DNA of 64,000 nucleotides from Salvia splendens (Eukaryota > Streptophyta > Magnoliopsida > Lamiales > Lamiaceae): positions 7,102,560 through 7,166,559 of the forward strand of contig NC_056045.1 in NCBI RefSeq assembly GCF_004379255.2, read 5' to 3'. This document shows positions 33,842 to 44,747 of this stretch, in pieces. A program made the position numbers and the translations under genes. Within the stretch, counting starts at the first letter, position 1. Each line of letters begins with the position of its first letter. The notes under the pieces were generated by a model that was not told where the DNA came from, searched no databases, and saw nothing but the letters and a program-made list of their open reading frames with translations.

Positions 33842-35871
33842 GAGTGTCCACAATGGTGGCCTTCAAAGGCCACTAAATGTGGCCCGGCCACCATTCGTGG
33901 CTCTCTTGTGGCCTTCACAATGGTAAAAGTCAATATTAACTAACAAGGGCCACCAAATGTAAAAAATAACAAGGGCCACCAAATGTGGCCCTCTAAAAAA
34001 AATTTAATTTATTTTCTTTTTGGTTAATGCTATTTTTTAATTTAACTATATTAAATTTTTTGTAGACTAATAATTTGTGGATCAAACATGATTTAATAAA
34101 GTTACGAATTATAGATAAATTTTCGTCGTATTTTTGATAGGGGAAAATTCTACAACGAAAATTTTTAAAAAACACAACATAAAAAGATTAAAAAAACGCC
34201 ACCGCTACCTACTCGGTTGCGTCATCGGAATCCGGCACATCTTCTTCACCTCCTTCACCGCCACCGCCGCCGACACCGGCCCCACTGCCGCTTGCTTCGC
34301 CCGTCGCCGACCCAGCGGGGAAGCCCAACTTCGACCTCAACCTAAGAATGAGGTCGTAGTACATCATCTTGGTGATGGGGTCCGTCGAATTCTCGTACAA
34401 GCACAAGTTATTCTGGAGTTGCTTCATCATCTGCACCTCCAGTGTTTGAGTCAACGCCGCGGTCGGTGTTGAAGGGTGCGCTGTCGTCGCGCTCGCCCGA
34501 GAGACTTGGGAAGCGGATCTAGCTTCCCGGATGGCGGATTGTTGGCCTTGCGGGCGCTGGCGCCGCGACATTGTCGAGGGGGGCTCATCTCTCACATCGT
34601 CATTCAGGTCGAATGCACGTGAGTCGGTACCACTGCTGTAGGTGCCGTCGGCCCCGGTTTTTGTCCGCTTCCCAGTATGACCGGTCTCATCGTCGCAAAT
34701 CGCCTTGAATTGAGGGGAGTCTCGGAGAAGCATGTATTCATTCCAGTAGGTGAACTTGGGCCAGTTTTCAGTATTAAACAACTGATACGATAACGCCCGT
34801 ACGTCGGCTTCGCTGCGGCCGCTTTCGGCATTCTGGAGCTGTCTCTCGTAAATGTTCCTGAACCTCTTCACAGCTCTACTGATCCGGCCGAACTTCTTCC
34901 GGATTTGGCCTTCATCACGGGAGGCACTGCCTTCTGGTTTGAAGCTGTTGTACACCGTCAGGACGCACCTCCAGAAGCAAATGTCGGTCTGATCCGTGCC
35001 GATGACCGGATTCGTCGTGACCGCCTCCCAAGCCCGCGCAACAGCGAGGGATTCGTCGTCGTTGTACTTCTCGCCCCGCCGATCACCACCGCCTCGGCCA
35101 CCGCCGGTCGCCGGCTCTCCGTCTCCGTCTCCGCCTCGCCCACCGCCGGTCGCCGTCTCTCTGTCGCCTCGCCTCGCCTCGCACCGCCACCGCCGCCTCG
35201 CCCCCCACCACCGCCGGTTCGGCGACCCCCGGTGGGGGCCTTCATCTCCACACTACCGGATGTCGGGGTCTCCGGTGTACCCATCAATTGTTCCCATGTG
35301 AATCTATCAGATTCAGACAGAGGAGACTGAGAGTATTGGAATTGGGAGGATTGGAATTGAGAGGATTGGAAGTGCTGGGACGAGTTGTTGATCGCGTCCA
35401 TATTCGCTCGGTAGTCACCGAACCCCGATGGTTGGCGAACCAAGTTCCTCTGCTGGGATGGCTGGACCCGGAAATGGGGCGATTGCGGACTCCACGTCTG
35501 ATTGGGGAAGTTGCCGTATCCCGAGTCTCCATACCCCGGGGAATTACCATCTCCACCTTGCATTTTTTGTAGTGTTTGAAAGTGAAAATGAAGGAAATGG
35601 AAGTGTACAAAGATGTGGAAAAATGGAAATGGGAGGGAGTGTATTTTTATAAAATAATTTTCGAAAATAAAAAAAAATAAAAAAATTTCGGCGGCCCAGC
35701 CGCGTTTCGCGGCCCGCTGCAGTGGAGGGCCGCGGCTCACACGGCTCAGCCGCGTGAAGGCCGCGGCCGCGGCTCAGCCTCATCTCTCGCCTCAGGGCCC
35801 CGGCTCTCGGCTCTCTGCAATGGGGGGCCGCGTGAAGGCCACGGGCCGCGGCTCCCCCATTGTGGACACTC
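33842..35871 (-). mobile_element. Pong/PIF-type element, second copy
   Basis: 2030 bp, ends GAGTGTCCACAATGGTGGCC and CCCCCATTGTGGACACTC with TTA on both sides (33839-33841, 35872-35874). Same layout as 24075-26154: GGCCACC-rich left tail, ORF1 relic on the minus strand, GC-rich right tail (GGCCGCGGCTC words). ORF1 is better preserved here, so this is the younger or less decayed copy. No transposase is present. Confidence 0.85.
34209..35563 (-). pseudogene. Pong-type ORF1, one frameshift
   Basis: N-terminal part from ATG at 35563 (MQGGDGNSPGYGDSGYGNFP, Gln/Ser tract, SDRFTWEQLMGTPETPTS, Gly/Arg tract). The frame then changes near 35070 within the GC-rich low-complexity region. It continues as YNDDESLAVARAWEAVTTNP, the trihelix-like GQIRKKFGRISRAVKRFRNI, WPKFTYWNEYMLLRDSPQFK and a Ser/Gln-rich linker. 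The conserved C-terminal LEVQMMKQLQNNLCLYENST block and an acidic tail EEDVPDSDDATE end the frame at 34209. The shift in a simple-sequence tract is the only clear lesion seen. Confidence 0.8.
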
Positions 35872-35874
35872 TTA

Positions 35875-35950
35875 GGATCACCGAGATCTATTTATGCGTA
35901 TCGTGAACGCTTTACAGCATCGGTACAAGTACTTCCGGTTCAGGAAATTC
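35875..35950 (+). pseudogene. Isolated Harbinger transposase fragment
   Basis: Starting just after the TTA flank of the Pong element, about 65 bp match the transposase relic at about 37447-37510 almost exactly (CACCGAGATCTATTTATGCG, TATCGTGAACGCTTTA, AAGTACTTCCGGTT), encoding DLFMRIVNAL..YKYFRFR. Similarity ends near 35945. The corresponding left part is not on the other side of the Pong element. Confidence 0.7.
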
Positions 35951-36449
35951 AACTTTCCGTTGAATTAAGGCTGAAAAATGTTGTTTTATTCTCATGGAAA
36001 ATTGAGTGATAATAATATGTCCAACACTATATCAATCTTAAATTACATGAAATTTACTAATATAGTCCTCAACTTTGGAAATATAGAAAAAGACAAATGA
36101 TAGTTTTGAAATTTACTTCTATATAGTGGCTTTAAATAACAAACCAAACATGTGATATTAAGGACTATAGATAACATACCATCAATTCAAACACCACAAA
36201 TAGAAATGGAGAACCAAGAAAAACATTTCTACAAAATGATTTTGTTCTTATCTAAATGAAATCTAAACTTCAATTCAAACACACTAGTGTTTAATGAATT
36301 GTAATAATAGACCATAGTGATATAAGTTGTAAATAAATTAATGTAGTATATGGGTAATGAGTTGATGACAACTTTCCATAAATAGAAATGTCTATATTTT
36401 TATGGGACGAACGAAAATAGTAAATGTATATATTTTTATAGGACAGAGG
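35951..36449. other. Intergenic, AT-rich
   Basis: No gene is seen. Weak TATTTTTATRGGAC repeats (36396-36405 and 36431-36444) lie just before the TAA that starts the next element. Confidence 0.4.
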
Positions 36450-36452
36450 TAA

Positions 36453-36872
36453 GAGCATCCACAACTTCATCTCCATTACATCTCCAATTCATCTCATTTC
36501 TACACTATTCATGAATCTATACCATTTTTACTCCATCTCTTCATCAAGAGATAACACTTGCAACCCTCCATCTCCAAACCATCTCATCTCTTAACTATTT
36601 AATTTCTTCATTAAACAAAACTGTTCAATTAAAAAACATTACACTTAAAAAAATATTAATTAAAATATTCAAAAATTACAAATTAAAATCATAAAAATTT
36701 AAAAATTATATAATTAAAATCCTGGCAAATTTTAAAAAGTCCACAATGTCGATCGAAAAAATCTCCACTTAGCGAGAATTTTTGGCGACGAGAAAGTTGC
36801 AGCCCCAGCTCCTCGCTGTCTCATCTCGGCGAGACAAGATGGAGACGGCATGGAGCTGGGCTGCGGATGCTC
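36453..36872. mobile_element. PIF/Harbinger-type MITE
   Basis: 420 bp, ends GAGCATCCACAACTTCATCT and GGGCTGCGGATGCTC, flanked by TAA (36450-36452 and 36873-36875). CATCTC words are repeated through the left half; the right half has matching GAGATG-type strings. Non-coding. It directly abuts the next element, sharing one TAA. Confidence 0.75.
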
Positions 36873-37184
36873 TAAGAGCATCCCCAATAGTGGATGAGCC
36901 GGCGGACGAGCGACCGGCGAGCCACTCGTCCGTCGCGCTCGTCCACTATTGTGACCGGCGAGACGCTCGCGGACGAGCTAGGCGGACGACCCCTCGTCCG
37001 TCGTATGTCCCACTCGTCCGTCAGCTCGTCCGCTATTGCAGGCACCCGACGGACGAGCGCACGGATGAGCGGCTTTTTTATTTTAAAAAAACTATATATA
37101 TACCGCTTGTTTCGTTTCTTTTTCATTCGCACCACTTGTATTAATGAGTTTCTCTTCTTCAACTACATTTCTCGACATCCCGAA

Positions 37185-38657
37185 ATGGCTAGTGGTAGTG
37201 GTAGTGGTGGTGGTGCGGATGGTAGTGGTGGTGCGGATGGCAGTGGTAGTGGTGCGGGCGGTGGTGGCTAGGATAGTGAAGCATCGCGGCAAATCCGAGA
37301 ACAGATACGAGCGTATATGTCCGCTGAGATAAACCGCATGATGAGGGCGGTCTCGCAGCAGCAACAGCAGCCAGCGATACCTCGCCCCATCCAGCATCGA
37401 GCTGGCAGCCACGGTTTGGGACAACTTCTTCCGGCTGCGTTTTAGGATGCACCGAGATCTATTTATGCGTATCGTGAACGCTTTAGAGCGTCAATACAAG
37501 TACTTCCGGTTTAGGAGGGATGCGAGTGGCAGAGCCGGACACACGCTATACAAAAGTGCATTGCTGCAACTAGGCAGTTGGCTTACGGAGGCGCGGCCGA
37601 CATGTTAGACGAGTACCTCCATATCGGCGAGACCACTGCCCGCGAATGACTCCAATATTTTTGTTAGGGCGTCATTCAAATATTTGGGGAGACGTACCTG
37701 CGGAAGCCTACCCTCCCAAGACTGTTAGAAACTGATGGATATGCACGAGACGGTGTACGGGTTTCCTGGGATGTTGGGCAGTATAGATTCCATGCATTGG
37801 GAGTGGAAGAACTGCCCTACCGCCTGGAAGGGTCACTACACGACCGGCTTTAAAAGGCAAGAATCCGATGATGATCCTCGAAGGCGTAGCTGACTACCAG
37901 CTTTGGATTTGGCATGCATATTTTGGGGTAGCCGAAGGGAACAACGATATCAACGTCCTCCAGTCATCGCCGCTTTTCAACGAGCAGTGCTATGGCGTTA
38001 GTCCGACCGTCAATGTTGTCGCCAACGACAACTAGCATCATATGAGCTACTATTTAGCGGATGGGATATACCCTAGGTGGCCCATCTTTGTGAAGACGAT
38101 CGGATGTCCTCTTGAAGATAAGAAGGTCTACTTTGCGAGCCGACAGGAGGCAGCGCACAAGGATGTGGAGCGGGCATTTGGTGTGCTCCAGGCTCACAAC
38201 AACCCGTTTGTGGTATGACGACTACATTGCTGATATCATGTACACGTGTATTATCATGCACAATATGATTGTCGAACAAGAAGGTCCAGAACGTCCAAAG
38301 CCTTTGTCCTAGCGGCAAGGAGCTTAGACAGTATTACATGAGGTGCCGAGTTCAAGCCTTCTTGACATCAGTTGTAACTTCCTCCTATCTATAGTATAAG
38401 AGTTTATTTGTAATTTCCTCCTTTATATAGGAGTTACTTTTTTAAAAAAACAAGAAGGTCCAGAACTGACTTATTGGACCAATGAAGATGCCGCCGGGCT
38501 AAGCCACGGCGTGGCCACCACCAATGTACGCATGGGGATACCTCATGATGAAGCCGGGCGGCTCCAAGCCCATGCCGACATGCGCCAACAAGAAGCTCAT
38601 ATTCGTCTCCAGCAGGATATAATTGAAGAGTTGTGGGCGCGGAAGAATGCACGTTGA
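37185..38657 (+). pseudogene. Harbinger transposase pseudogene
   Basis: Starts at ATG 37185 with a Gly/Ser-rich stretch (MASGSGSGGGADGSGG) that stops at 37269. Fragments of the DDE transposase follow in shifting frames: RMHRDLFMRIVNALERQYKY, then [14 protein letters not shown] (about 37780-37820), WHAYFGVAEGNNDINVLQSS (about 37912-37970), [18 protein letters not shown] (about 38050-38105) and [31 protein letters not shown] (about 38218-38277) comes next, then, after a SINE, LTYWTNEDAAG and a C-terminal helix ending at 38657. Multiple frameshifts and the insertion make it dead. It has the full domain order of plant PIF/Harbinger transposases. Confidence 0.85.
38293..38448 (+). mobile_element. 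tRNA-derived SINE
   Basis: About 156 bp flanked by an 18-bp perfect duplication (AACAAGAAGGTCCAGAAC at 38275-38292 and 38449-38466). Pol III promoter-like boxes: TAGCGGCAAGGAGC (A box, about 38311) and GAGTTCAAGCC (B box, about 38347), then a short body and a TTTTTTAAAAAAA tail. Long duplication, tRNA-like head and poly(A/T) end are the SINE signature. Confidence 0.8.
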
Positions 38658-38952
38658 TATTTATGATGTAATTGTTTTTTTTAATTGTACTTTTTTAATG
38701 TTTTTAATTTATAATGAAATTATGATTGCATTTTCCTCGTATTTGTGTCGAATTTTGAATTTCGTATTAAATTCCGTATAAAAATATGAAATTGTGTTGT
38801 TGGGAAGTCCTAGTGCTAGTCCACTATTGTGCAGTGAGAAGTCCTAGTGATGTGGCAGTGAGGTGGAAAGTCCTTATAACGTGGTAGAAGATGTTTTTAA
38901 AAAGTCATAGTTCTAGTCCGTGGGGAAGTCCTTGCTATTGAGGATGCTCTAA

Positions 38953-39375
38953 CATCTATGTTAAATTAATTTAGACAAAATGGCCAAAAACACGTTCAAA
39001 CGCCGAGGGACAAAACTGCCATTTCCGATAAACAGAGGTGCAAGAAAGTAATCGTCAACCTCCACGCTTACGTGGCACTCTAGGGATGCACCTCTGTCGC
39101 GGCCCCGCCCCCATCCCCAAACTCCATTAAGGAAAAAAGAAAGAAAAAGGCAATACAAAAACAATTAAAAAAAATAATACCGCACTAGACAAAGCTGCGA
39201 CGCCGCGGCCATATTTCCAGCAACCACCAGTCCACCACACTCACTCCCTCCCTCCCTCAGCCACAACTTCCAATTTACCAAAATAGACCCCAGTTCCAAC
39301 TTAATTCCCCTATCTAACCCTCGATCTGCTACCTCGCTGTCGCCGGAGAGCCAGTCGTACAGTTCATCGGAATAG
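38953..39375 (+). promoter_or_regulatory. PEAPOD upstream region
   Basis: Between the Harbinger element and the PEAPOD ATG. It contains CTCCCTCCCTCC-type pyrimidine tracts (39243-39258) and a GC-rich GGCCCCGCCCCCATCC block (39101-39116), typical of a 5' leader or proximal promoter. No TATA box is obvious. Confidence 0.4.
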
Positions 39376-42300
39376 ATGCCGGAATCTTGCCCTGCGCCGC
39401 CCGAGGACACCGCCGCTAAGTCGCCACTAGACAAGCCGCTTCACCTGCTTACGGAGGATGACATTGCTCAGGTGACTCGCGAAGACTGCCGCCGTTACCT
39501 CAAGGAGAAAGGTACCTGTTTATCTGTCTAATAATTGAGCTCGAACGAACAATCAGGCGTTATGTTTCGGTGATTATTTTCGCCTTAATTTTGGTTGGCG
39601 CAGGAATGAGGAGACCTTCGTGGAACAAATCTCAGGCGATTCAGCAAGTGATAATGCTGAAGACGCTCCTCGAAACAACGCCGGATTCGGACGCTGCTGG
39701 TGCGCGCAAGCGGCTTCGCATTTCGCGCCCTGACAATACCGATAGCAGCAGCAATGTTGCTCTGGAGAGTGTGCGTAATTCTCCTTCTGTGTTTATTATT
39801 TATTTAATTCATTGATGGAACTTCGTTGATAGAACTTGAGGATGAATGAATAAAAGATTATTCGCATGTTCTGCCTTGAATTGAGTGTTTGTGAGGAATT
39901 AAATATGTGTTTAGTATTAATTAACCTGTTTATTTCAATTAATTAATAAATGTAGGTTCCCAGAGGAACAATTGGGGATGCAGAGAATTCTTTATCCGCT
40001 GAGGAAACGACGCCACATTCTGTAAAAGATCTCGACAAACCTGATTTTTCGGGTGGTTTGTCTAGCAGTTTTGCCGCCGGAAATGATGAATCTACTCAAC
40101 CTAGGTTATTACGAATTTTGCTCAATCTGAATTAAAATTCTCTAAATAAACAATATTTGTTGTTCAATATCAGAAATTTACTTCCTAGATAAGTACAAAA
40201 CATACATTTTTAGTGAACCAGTGAACTAGTCCAGTCTTGTACTCTTTGTTTCTCTGTTGTTCTTAGATATCTAACAATCTTCCATAGTCGTTATTTCACG
40301 ATTAACTTTGCCTTTCTGATGAAGTGGGTATTTTCTCTCTTCCAGAACCCCAGGTTCGACAAATATGCCTATCGGCCAAATGACAATATTCTATTGTGGA
40401 AAAGTGAATGTGTATGATGATGTCCCTGCAGATAAGGTATTGAAGCTTTTGTTGCTCTACTTAGAGGTTATTGTCACTCTAATGTCGCTTGACTTGATGC
40501 AGTTTCATCCCCGGGTCCGTATATTGGTCTTTTACAATACGCTATCGTGTTTCTCAGGTACAAGCACTAATGCATATTGCTGCAAGTCCTCTAAGGTTTC
40601 CAGACGAACATCCCGTTGATGGTGCTGCAGGACTGCAACCTTTACCATGCATCCCAAAAACTGTTAGCTCTGCTCGTCAGGATTCAGCTGTTCTTATGTT
40701 GCCAACAGGTACGGAGGCCTTTATCTTGGGAGTACTAGTTAACTGTTTACATTTTTTACAAGACTTCATATTATGCTTTGGTTAGAATTTTATGTGACAA
40801 GTGCTTGTGCAATATGTTTATTGTAGAACAGTAAAATATAGATATAAGCGGAAAAGTAAATAGACATAGTAGAGAAAGTAGTAGTGTATTTTGGTGTGTG
40901 TATTTTGGTGTATCTTATTACTCAACACAGCCCACATATATATAGTACAAGAGACTAAGCTAGGCTATGTCACGTCACCGATGTGGGACAAAATACTAAT
41001 ATTCTTAACACTCCCCCTCAAGCTGGAACATCTATATTGTCCAGCTTGGTACAAAGTTCTAAAAATGTTTTTCCTCAAACATCGGCAGCAATAGTAGTAG
41101 CCGAAACTATAGGGTAGTAGTAGTTGCAGCTGTTGCATAAGTAGAGCTGCAAGGCAGAGTAGTAGTAGCTGTAGCAGAGTAGCAGCTATAGGGCAGGAGT
41201 AGCAGATGCAGAGCAGTAGTAGCAACTGTAGCAGAGTAGCAGCTAGACAGTAGTTGCAACTGTAGCAGAAGTAGCAGATGCAGGGCATTGACAGTTGCAG
41301 CAGAGTAGCAACTGTAGAGCAGAAGTAGTAGATGCAGCGTAGTAGTGACAGTTGTAGCAGAGTAGCAACTATAGCAGGAGGACAACTGTAGGAGTAGAAT
41401 AATAACTGCTGACAAGAGAGCAGGTAGATAAAAGCAAGTAAGAGCGCAGACAGATAATAACGCAGAGCAACGGAGTAGGAGTAGAACAACATGCTAATAA
41501 TAGCGCAGAATGCAGCAACGTAAAAACCCTAGTTTGGGCAGAGAAGAGCAGTTGTGCAATATAGTAGTGGCAGAAACCCAAATTTGGGCAGAGTAGAGCA
41601 GCAACACCGCTAACCCTAGTTTGGGCATAATAGCGCAGTACAGCAGAACAAAACATAATTTCGGGTAGAGTAGAGTAGTGACGGAAGAGCAGAGTGGGGA
41701 TATAGTTCTTTTTTTTTTGTTTTGGAAACCCTAATTTTCTAGAGACGGATTCGAATCCGCTCTGATACCATGTAGAACAGTAAAATATAGATATAAGCGG
41801 AAAAGTAAATAGACATAGTAGAGAAAGTAGTAGTGTATTTAGTGTATTTTATTACTCAACACAACTCACATATATATAGTACAAGAGAATAAGCTAGGCT
41901 ATGTCACGTCACCGATGTGGGATAAAATACTAATATTCTTAACATTTATGTTCATGTGCAAACTCATTTTCAACTCTCTGAACAAGCAAACTTGAAGAAT
42001 GCTAGTTCTGATGCTGTCTATTCGTGCCCTATTATGATTTCTACATTTGGTGTGAATGGTTTCAGGAATTCCTGGAAGAGTTTGATGATCTCTCTCTCTC
42101 TCTTTATGCAATAAATATATTTAAATTACTCTCCAGTGTAACAAGTTACCTCAATTGGATTTTTGAATTGCTTTTGCAGTGAAAATGAATGAAAGCACCC
42201 GACTGCCTGGGGAAGAAAATAAACTGCTTCAAGAAGAAACCCCTAGTAAGCAATTTTTCTTTTGACACTTCTCTGAAGTTCTTCTGGTATTGGATTACTT

Positions 42301-44662
42301 AGTTATACAATAACCATTCTGGTATTTCAATCTATATTTATTGTAAAATACTGAAGTGGCATTGGGAATACATCAGTTTGCTTTAATTATTTGTGGCAAG
42401 ATACATAAAGAGATGTACTCAACCCAATGGGCCAATGATCAACTACTCAATAATTAGTGGGAGTTACCTCTTCTAGGAGATATGATACTGGTGGCAATTT
42501 AATCTTCTATCTCTTCCAAATGTTATAGGGCCATATATAACTGCTTCAGATAATTCTATTTGGAGGACGGATGACTAGTTTTCAGTTATCCTGATAAAAT
42601 GGTTGACTGGAATGAATTAAAATAGGGTAAGCATAATACCTCATGTCTATAAGATAAAACAAAAGTTAGGTGCCCGCTTAACTGTTAAATATTTTACCTT
42701 ATCTAGTTAATAAGTTGTATCGGTCCTTTTTCATATTTGGTTTATATTTTCCTTCGAGGAAAACAATCTGTATCAAATGCTTTCATTTTGATCGAACCAT
42801 TGCATACAGTTGCTCCGTATCTGAACACATATCCCTACTCTGTGTCATATGACAATGTTAGATATATTAGCTTCTTTGATCTGAGACCTATGCACAAAAT
42901 AGCTTTATTTACACCTCTTATGTAATAAATCAGGTCTAGTGTGTATATGTGACCAAAATCTCTAAATGTGGGAGCATAAACTTTATCTTATCTTAATGTT
43001 ATAAAGCAAGCAGGAATAGCTGTAACCTTTTTTATTTCTCTGTAACTGATGTGGAAAATGTAAAAAGTCAAATAAAATAGAAATATAAACTGCAAAGGAC
43101 GCTTTGAGCATCACCTCTTCTGAGCTTGAATTCGAATGCATAAGAGGATATTATTCCATGCATAAGATAATATTTGGCTCTCCTAGGCTTGCCCTGATTT
43201 TCACATAATCTGCATTTGTGATTGCACTGATGCAATAGTAAAACTGAATGAATGCATACTATCTGTAGCATTAAGGCTATGAGCTGTGAAAGAACTTAAT
43301 GAAATATGACTTCAATTTTTAAAAATGCTTATGTACCTTCCCTTCTTCAAATCAGTGGAAGGACCATCAACCAGAAAAGCATCTGTTCAAAGATACCTTG
43401 AGAAGAGAAAAGACAGGTACCCTGTTTGACGAAAATAAGAAAACGTAGAAAGTATTTCTGGTTCTTGTTTGTTGTTTCCTCATATCTCTGTTAGGTGAAG
43501 GTTTAAGAGCAAGGGAAAGGCAGGAATGGCCTTGTGTGCAAGCTTGAATGATTATATTAACCATCGAATGGGTAATCAACTGCCAAGAATTGACACTTCA
43601 ATAACCCGAATCAGAAAACCTTCTAACCTTACACGTTGCAGTTCAATGGAAAATGATTCGGTGAAGAAAGTTTGCCTGTCTACTGGTCTGAGTCACAAAG
43701 GTGAGATTGTTACTTTTAGGGTTCTTATAACTAGATATTTCTTGGGCTTGTCTCAAATCATTGCTGTAATGAATATGTATGAGTGGCCAAGATTTATTTC
43801 CATAAAATATCCTTCTGCACTTAATACAAAGAGGTAAAAAATGAAAAACTAAGTAGAAAGCATGAAATCGCTATATACTCAATCCAGTTTTCTGTCATCA
43901 AATTAAGTGTTGAATAAGTTTATTGTTGAAATGTGTCATAGCAAATTGCCTATAAAGATCCAAAATGGTGATCTCAGTGGTTCACTTTTTGTTTGCAACA
44001 TTCTCATTGGGCAATTTATTGGAAGATTTTAGTGTGACTAGTTAGGATCTGATGGTTCATACTCATCCCATTATTCATAGTAATATTCATGTCCAGTGCA
44101 TACCTGCTTGGGAAGGTTGCATTAAAATCTATTACTCGTACGGATAACCTTAGTCACACTACTTTGATTGTAAGATGTCTGAAATTGATTTAACCGTTCT
44201 GGTTTCAGAAATATTGAGCCAAACTTTTTTCTGGATCCTTTGTTCATTGTTCACGAGTGTGTTGCTACATTCGGTTGGATTTCCTTTTAGTTCTTTCTTT
44301 TTTTGTCGGGCCAGGAAAGAACTAAGAAAGTAAAATCTATAAGGGTGAAGGAGGACTAACGAACTACTACGTTGCAGGTGTATAGGTGGAGTATGCGAGC
44401 CCTGTTGAACTTTTGTACCACGCGAGTCTGTAGGGTCGAATTCATTCTCTGTTTTGTCGAAATTTGGTGGTGGGCGCAACTGTGTCATCCATAATTATTC
44501 CCACGTTGGTTCATTGACTATCTCATCCCACTCATGTCTTCTCTTACCATCATGTGTCAATTAGGTTCAACCCTCCCCTTAGTTTCAATTGACAGTATGT
44601 CAAATTCATCGGAATGTGGACAAATCTTTCAACATGGAGTTGTTGATTCCCTCAATTTCTAG
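39376..44662 (+). CDS. PPD: PEAPOD transcriptional regulator (TIFY4 family)
   Basis: Exons: 39376-39511, 39604-39770, 39956-40104, 40346-40436, 40558-40708, 42180-42245, 43356-43416, 43501-43700, and a tentative last exon 44583-44662 that keeps frame (366 residues in total). The N-terminal PPD domain reads LLTEDDIAQVTREDCRRYLK then KGMRRPSWNKSQAIQQVIML. The ZIM/TIFY motif is GQMTIFYCGKVNVYDDVP. A divergent Jas-like segment is SVQRYLEKRKDRFKSKGKAG. PEAPOD proteins recruit co-repressors and limit meristemoid proliferation and lamina growth in leaves and seeds. The acceptor of the eighth exon must be the AG at 43500, because the nearer AG would give an immediate stop. Without the ninth exon, read-through of the intron would stop at 43837. 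The large fifth intron hosts a TRIM. Confidence 0.85.
40822..41010 (-). repeat. TRIM LTR (left copy)
   Basis: 189 bp. Differs from the right copy mainly by an extra about 15 bp (a TTTTGGTGTGTGTA-like duplication near 40892-40910) and scattered substitutions. Confidence 0.88.
41771..41944 (-). repeat. TRIM LTR (right copy, 5' LTR by orientation)
   Basis: 174 bp; adjoins the primer-binding site at 41752-41770. Both LTRs share AGATATAAGCGGAAAAGTAA and ATGTCACGTCACCGATGTGG. Confidence 0.88.
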
Positions 44663-44747
44663 TGTTTCCATTACCTATCTTCAACAAACTCATGATTTTC
44701 TTTCCATAAAATACCAATACTGAAAAACTAGGCAAATGAAGTTGATG

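Larger units (their letters stand above)
36876..38949 (+). mobile_element. PIF/Harbinger element with transposase relic
   Basis: 2074 bp, ends GAGCATCCCCAATAGTGGAT and (other strand) GAGCATCCTCAATAGCAAGG, flanked by TAA (36873-36875, 38950-38952). The GC-rich head has many GGACGAGC/CTCGTCCG words in both orientations, able to fold. It carries a decayed transposase and a SINE insertion. Confidence 0.85.
40822..41944 (-). mobile_element. TRIM (small non-autonomous LTR retrotransposon)
   Basis: 1123 bp in the fifth PEAPOD intron. Direct LTRs are at 40822-41010 (189 bp) and 41771-41944 (174 bp), with 5-bp duplication TTTAT (40817-40821, 41945-41949). Read on the minus strand, TGGTATCAGAGCGGATTCG beside the right LTR is a tRNA-iMet primer site, and GCTTGAGGGGGAG beside the left LTR is the polypurine tract. 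The internal 760 bp is low-complexity (GTAGCAG, GCAGAGTAG words); the long reverse frames there are an artefact of the repeats. Confidence 0.9.

Noticed and set aside
36782..37452. Arg/Ser-rich and His-rich frames in the Harbinger head
   Set aside because: They arise from GGACGAGC words and a GGTGGT tract within the transposon; the transposase frame is the supported one.
40965..41656. Long reverse-strand frames rich in Leu, Tyr, Cys and Ser
   Set aside because: They are produced by GTAGCAG-type simple repeats inside the TRIM and match no protein pattern.
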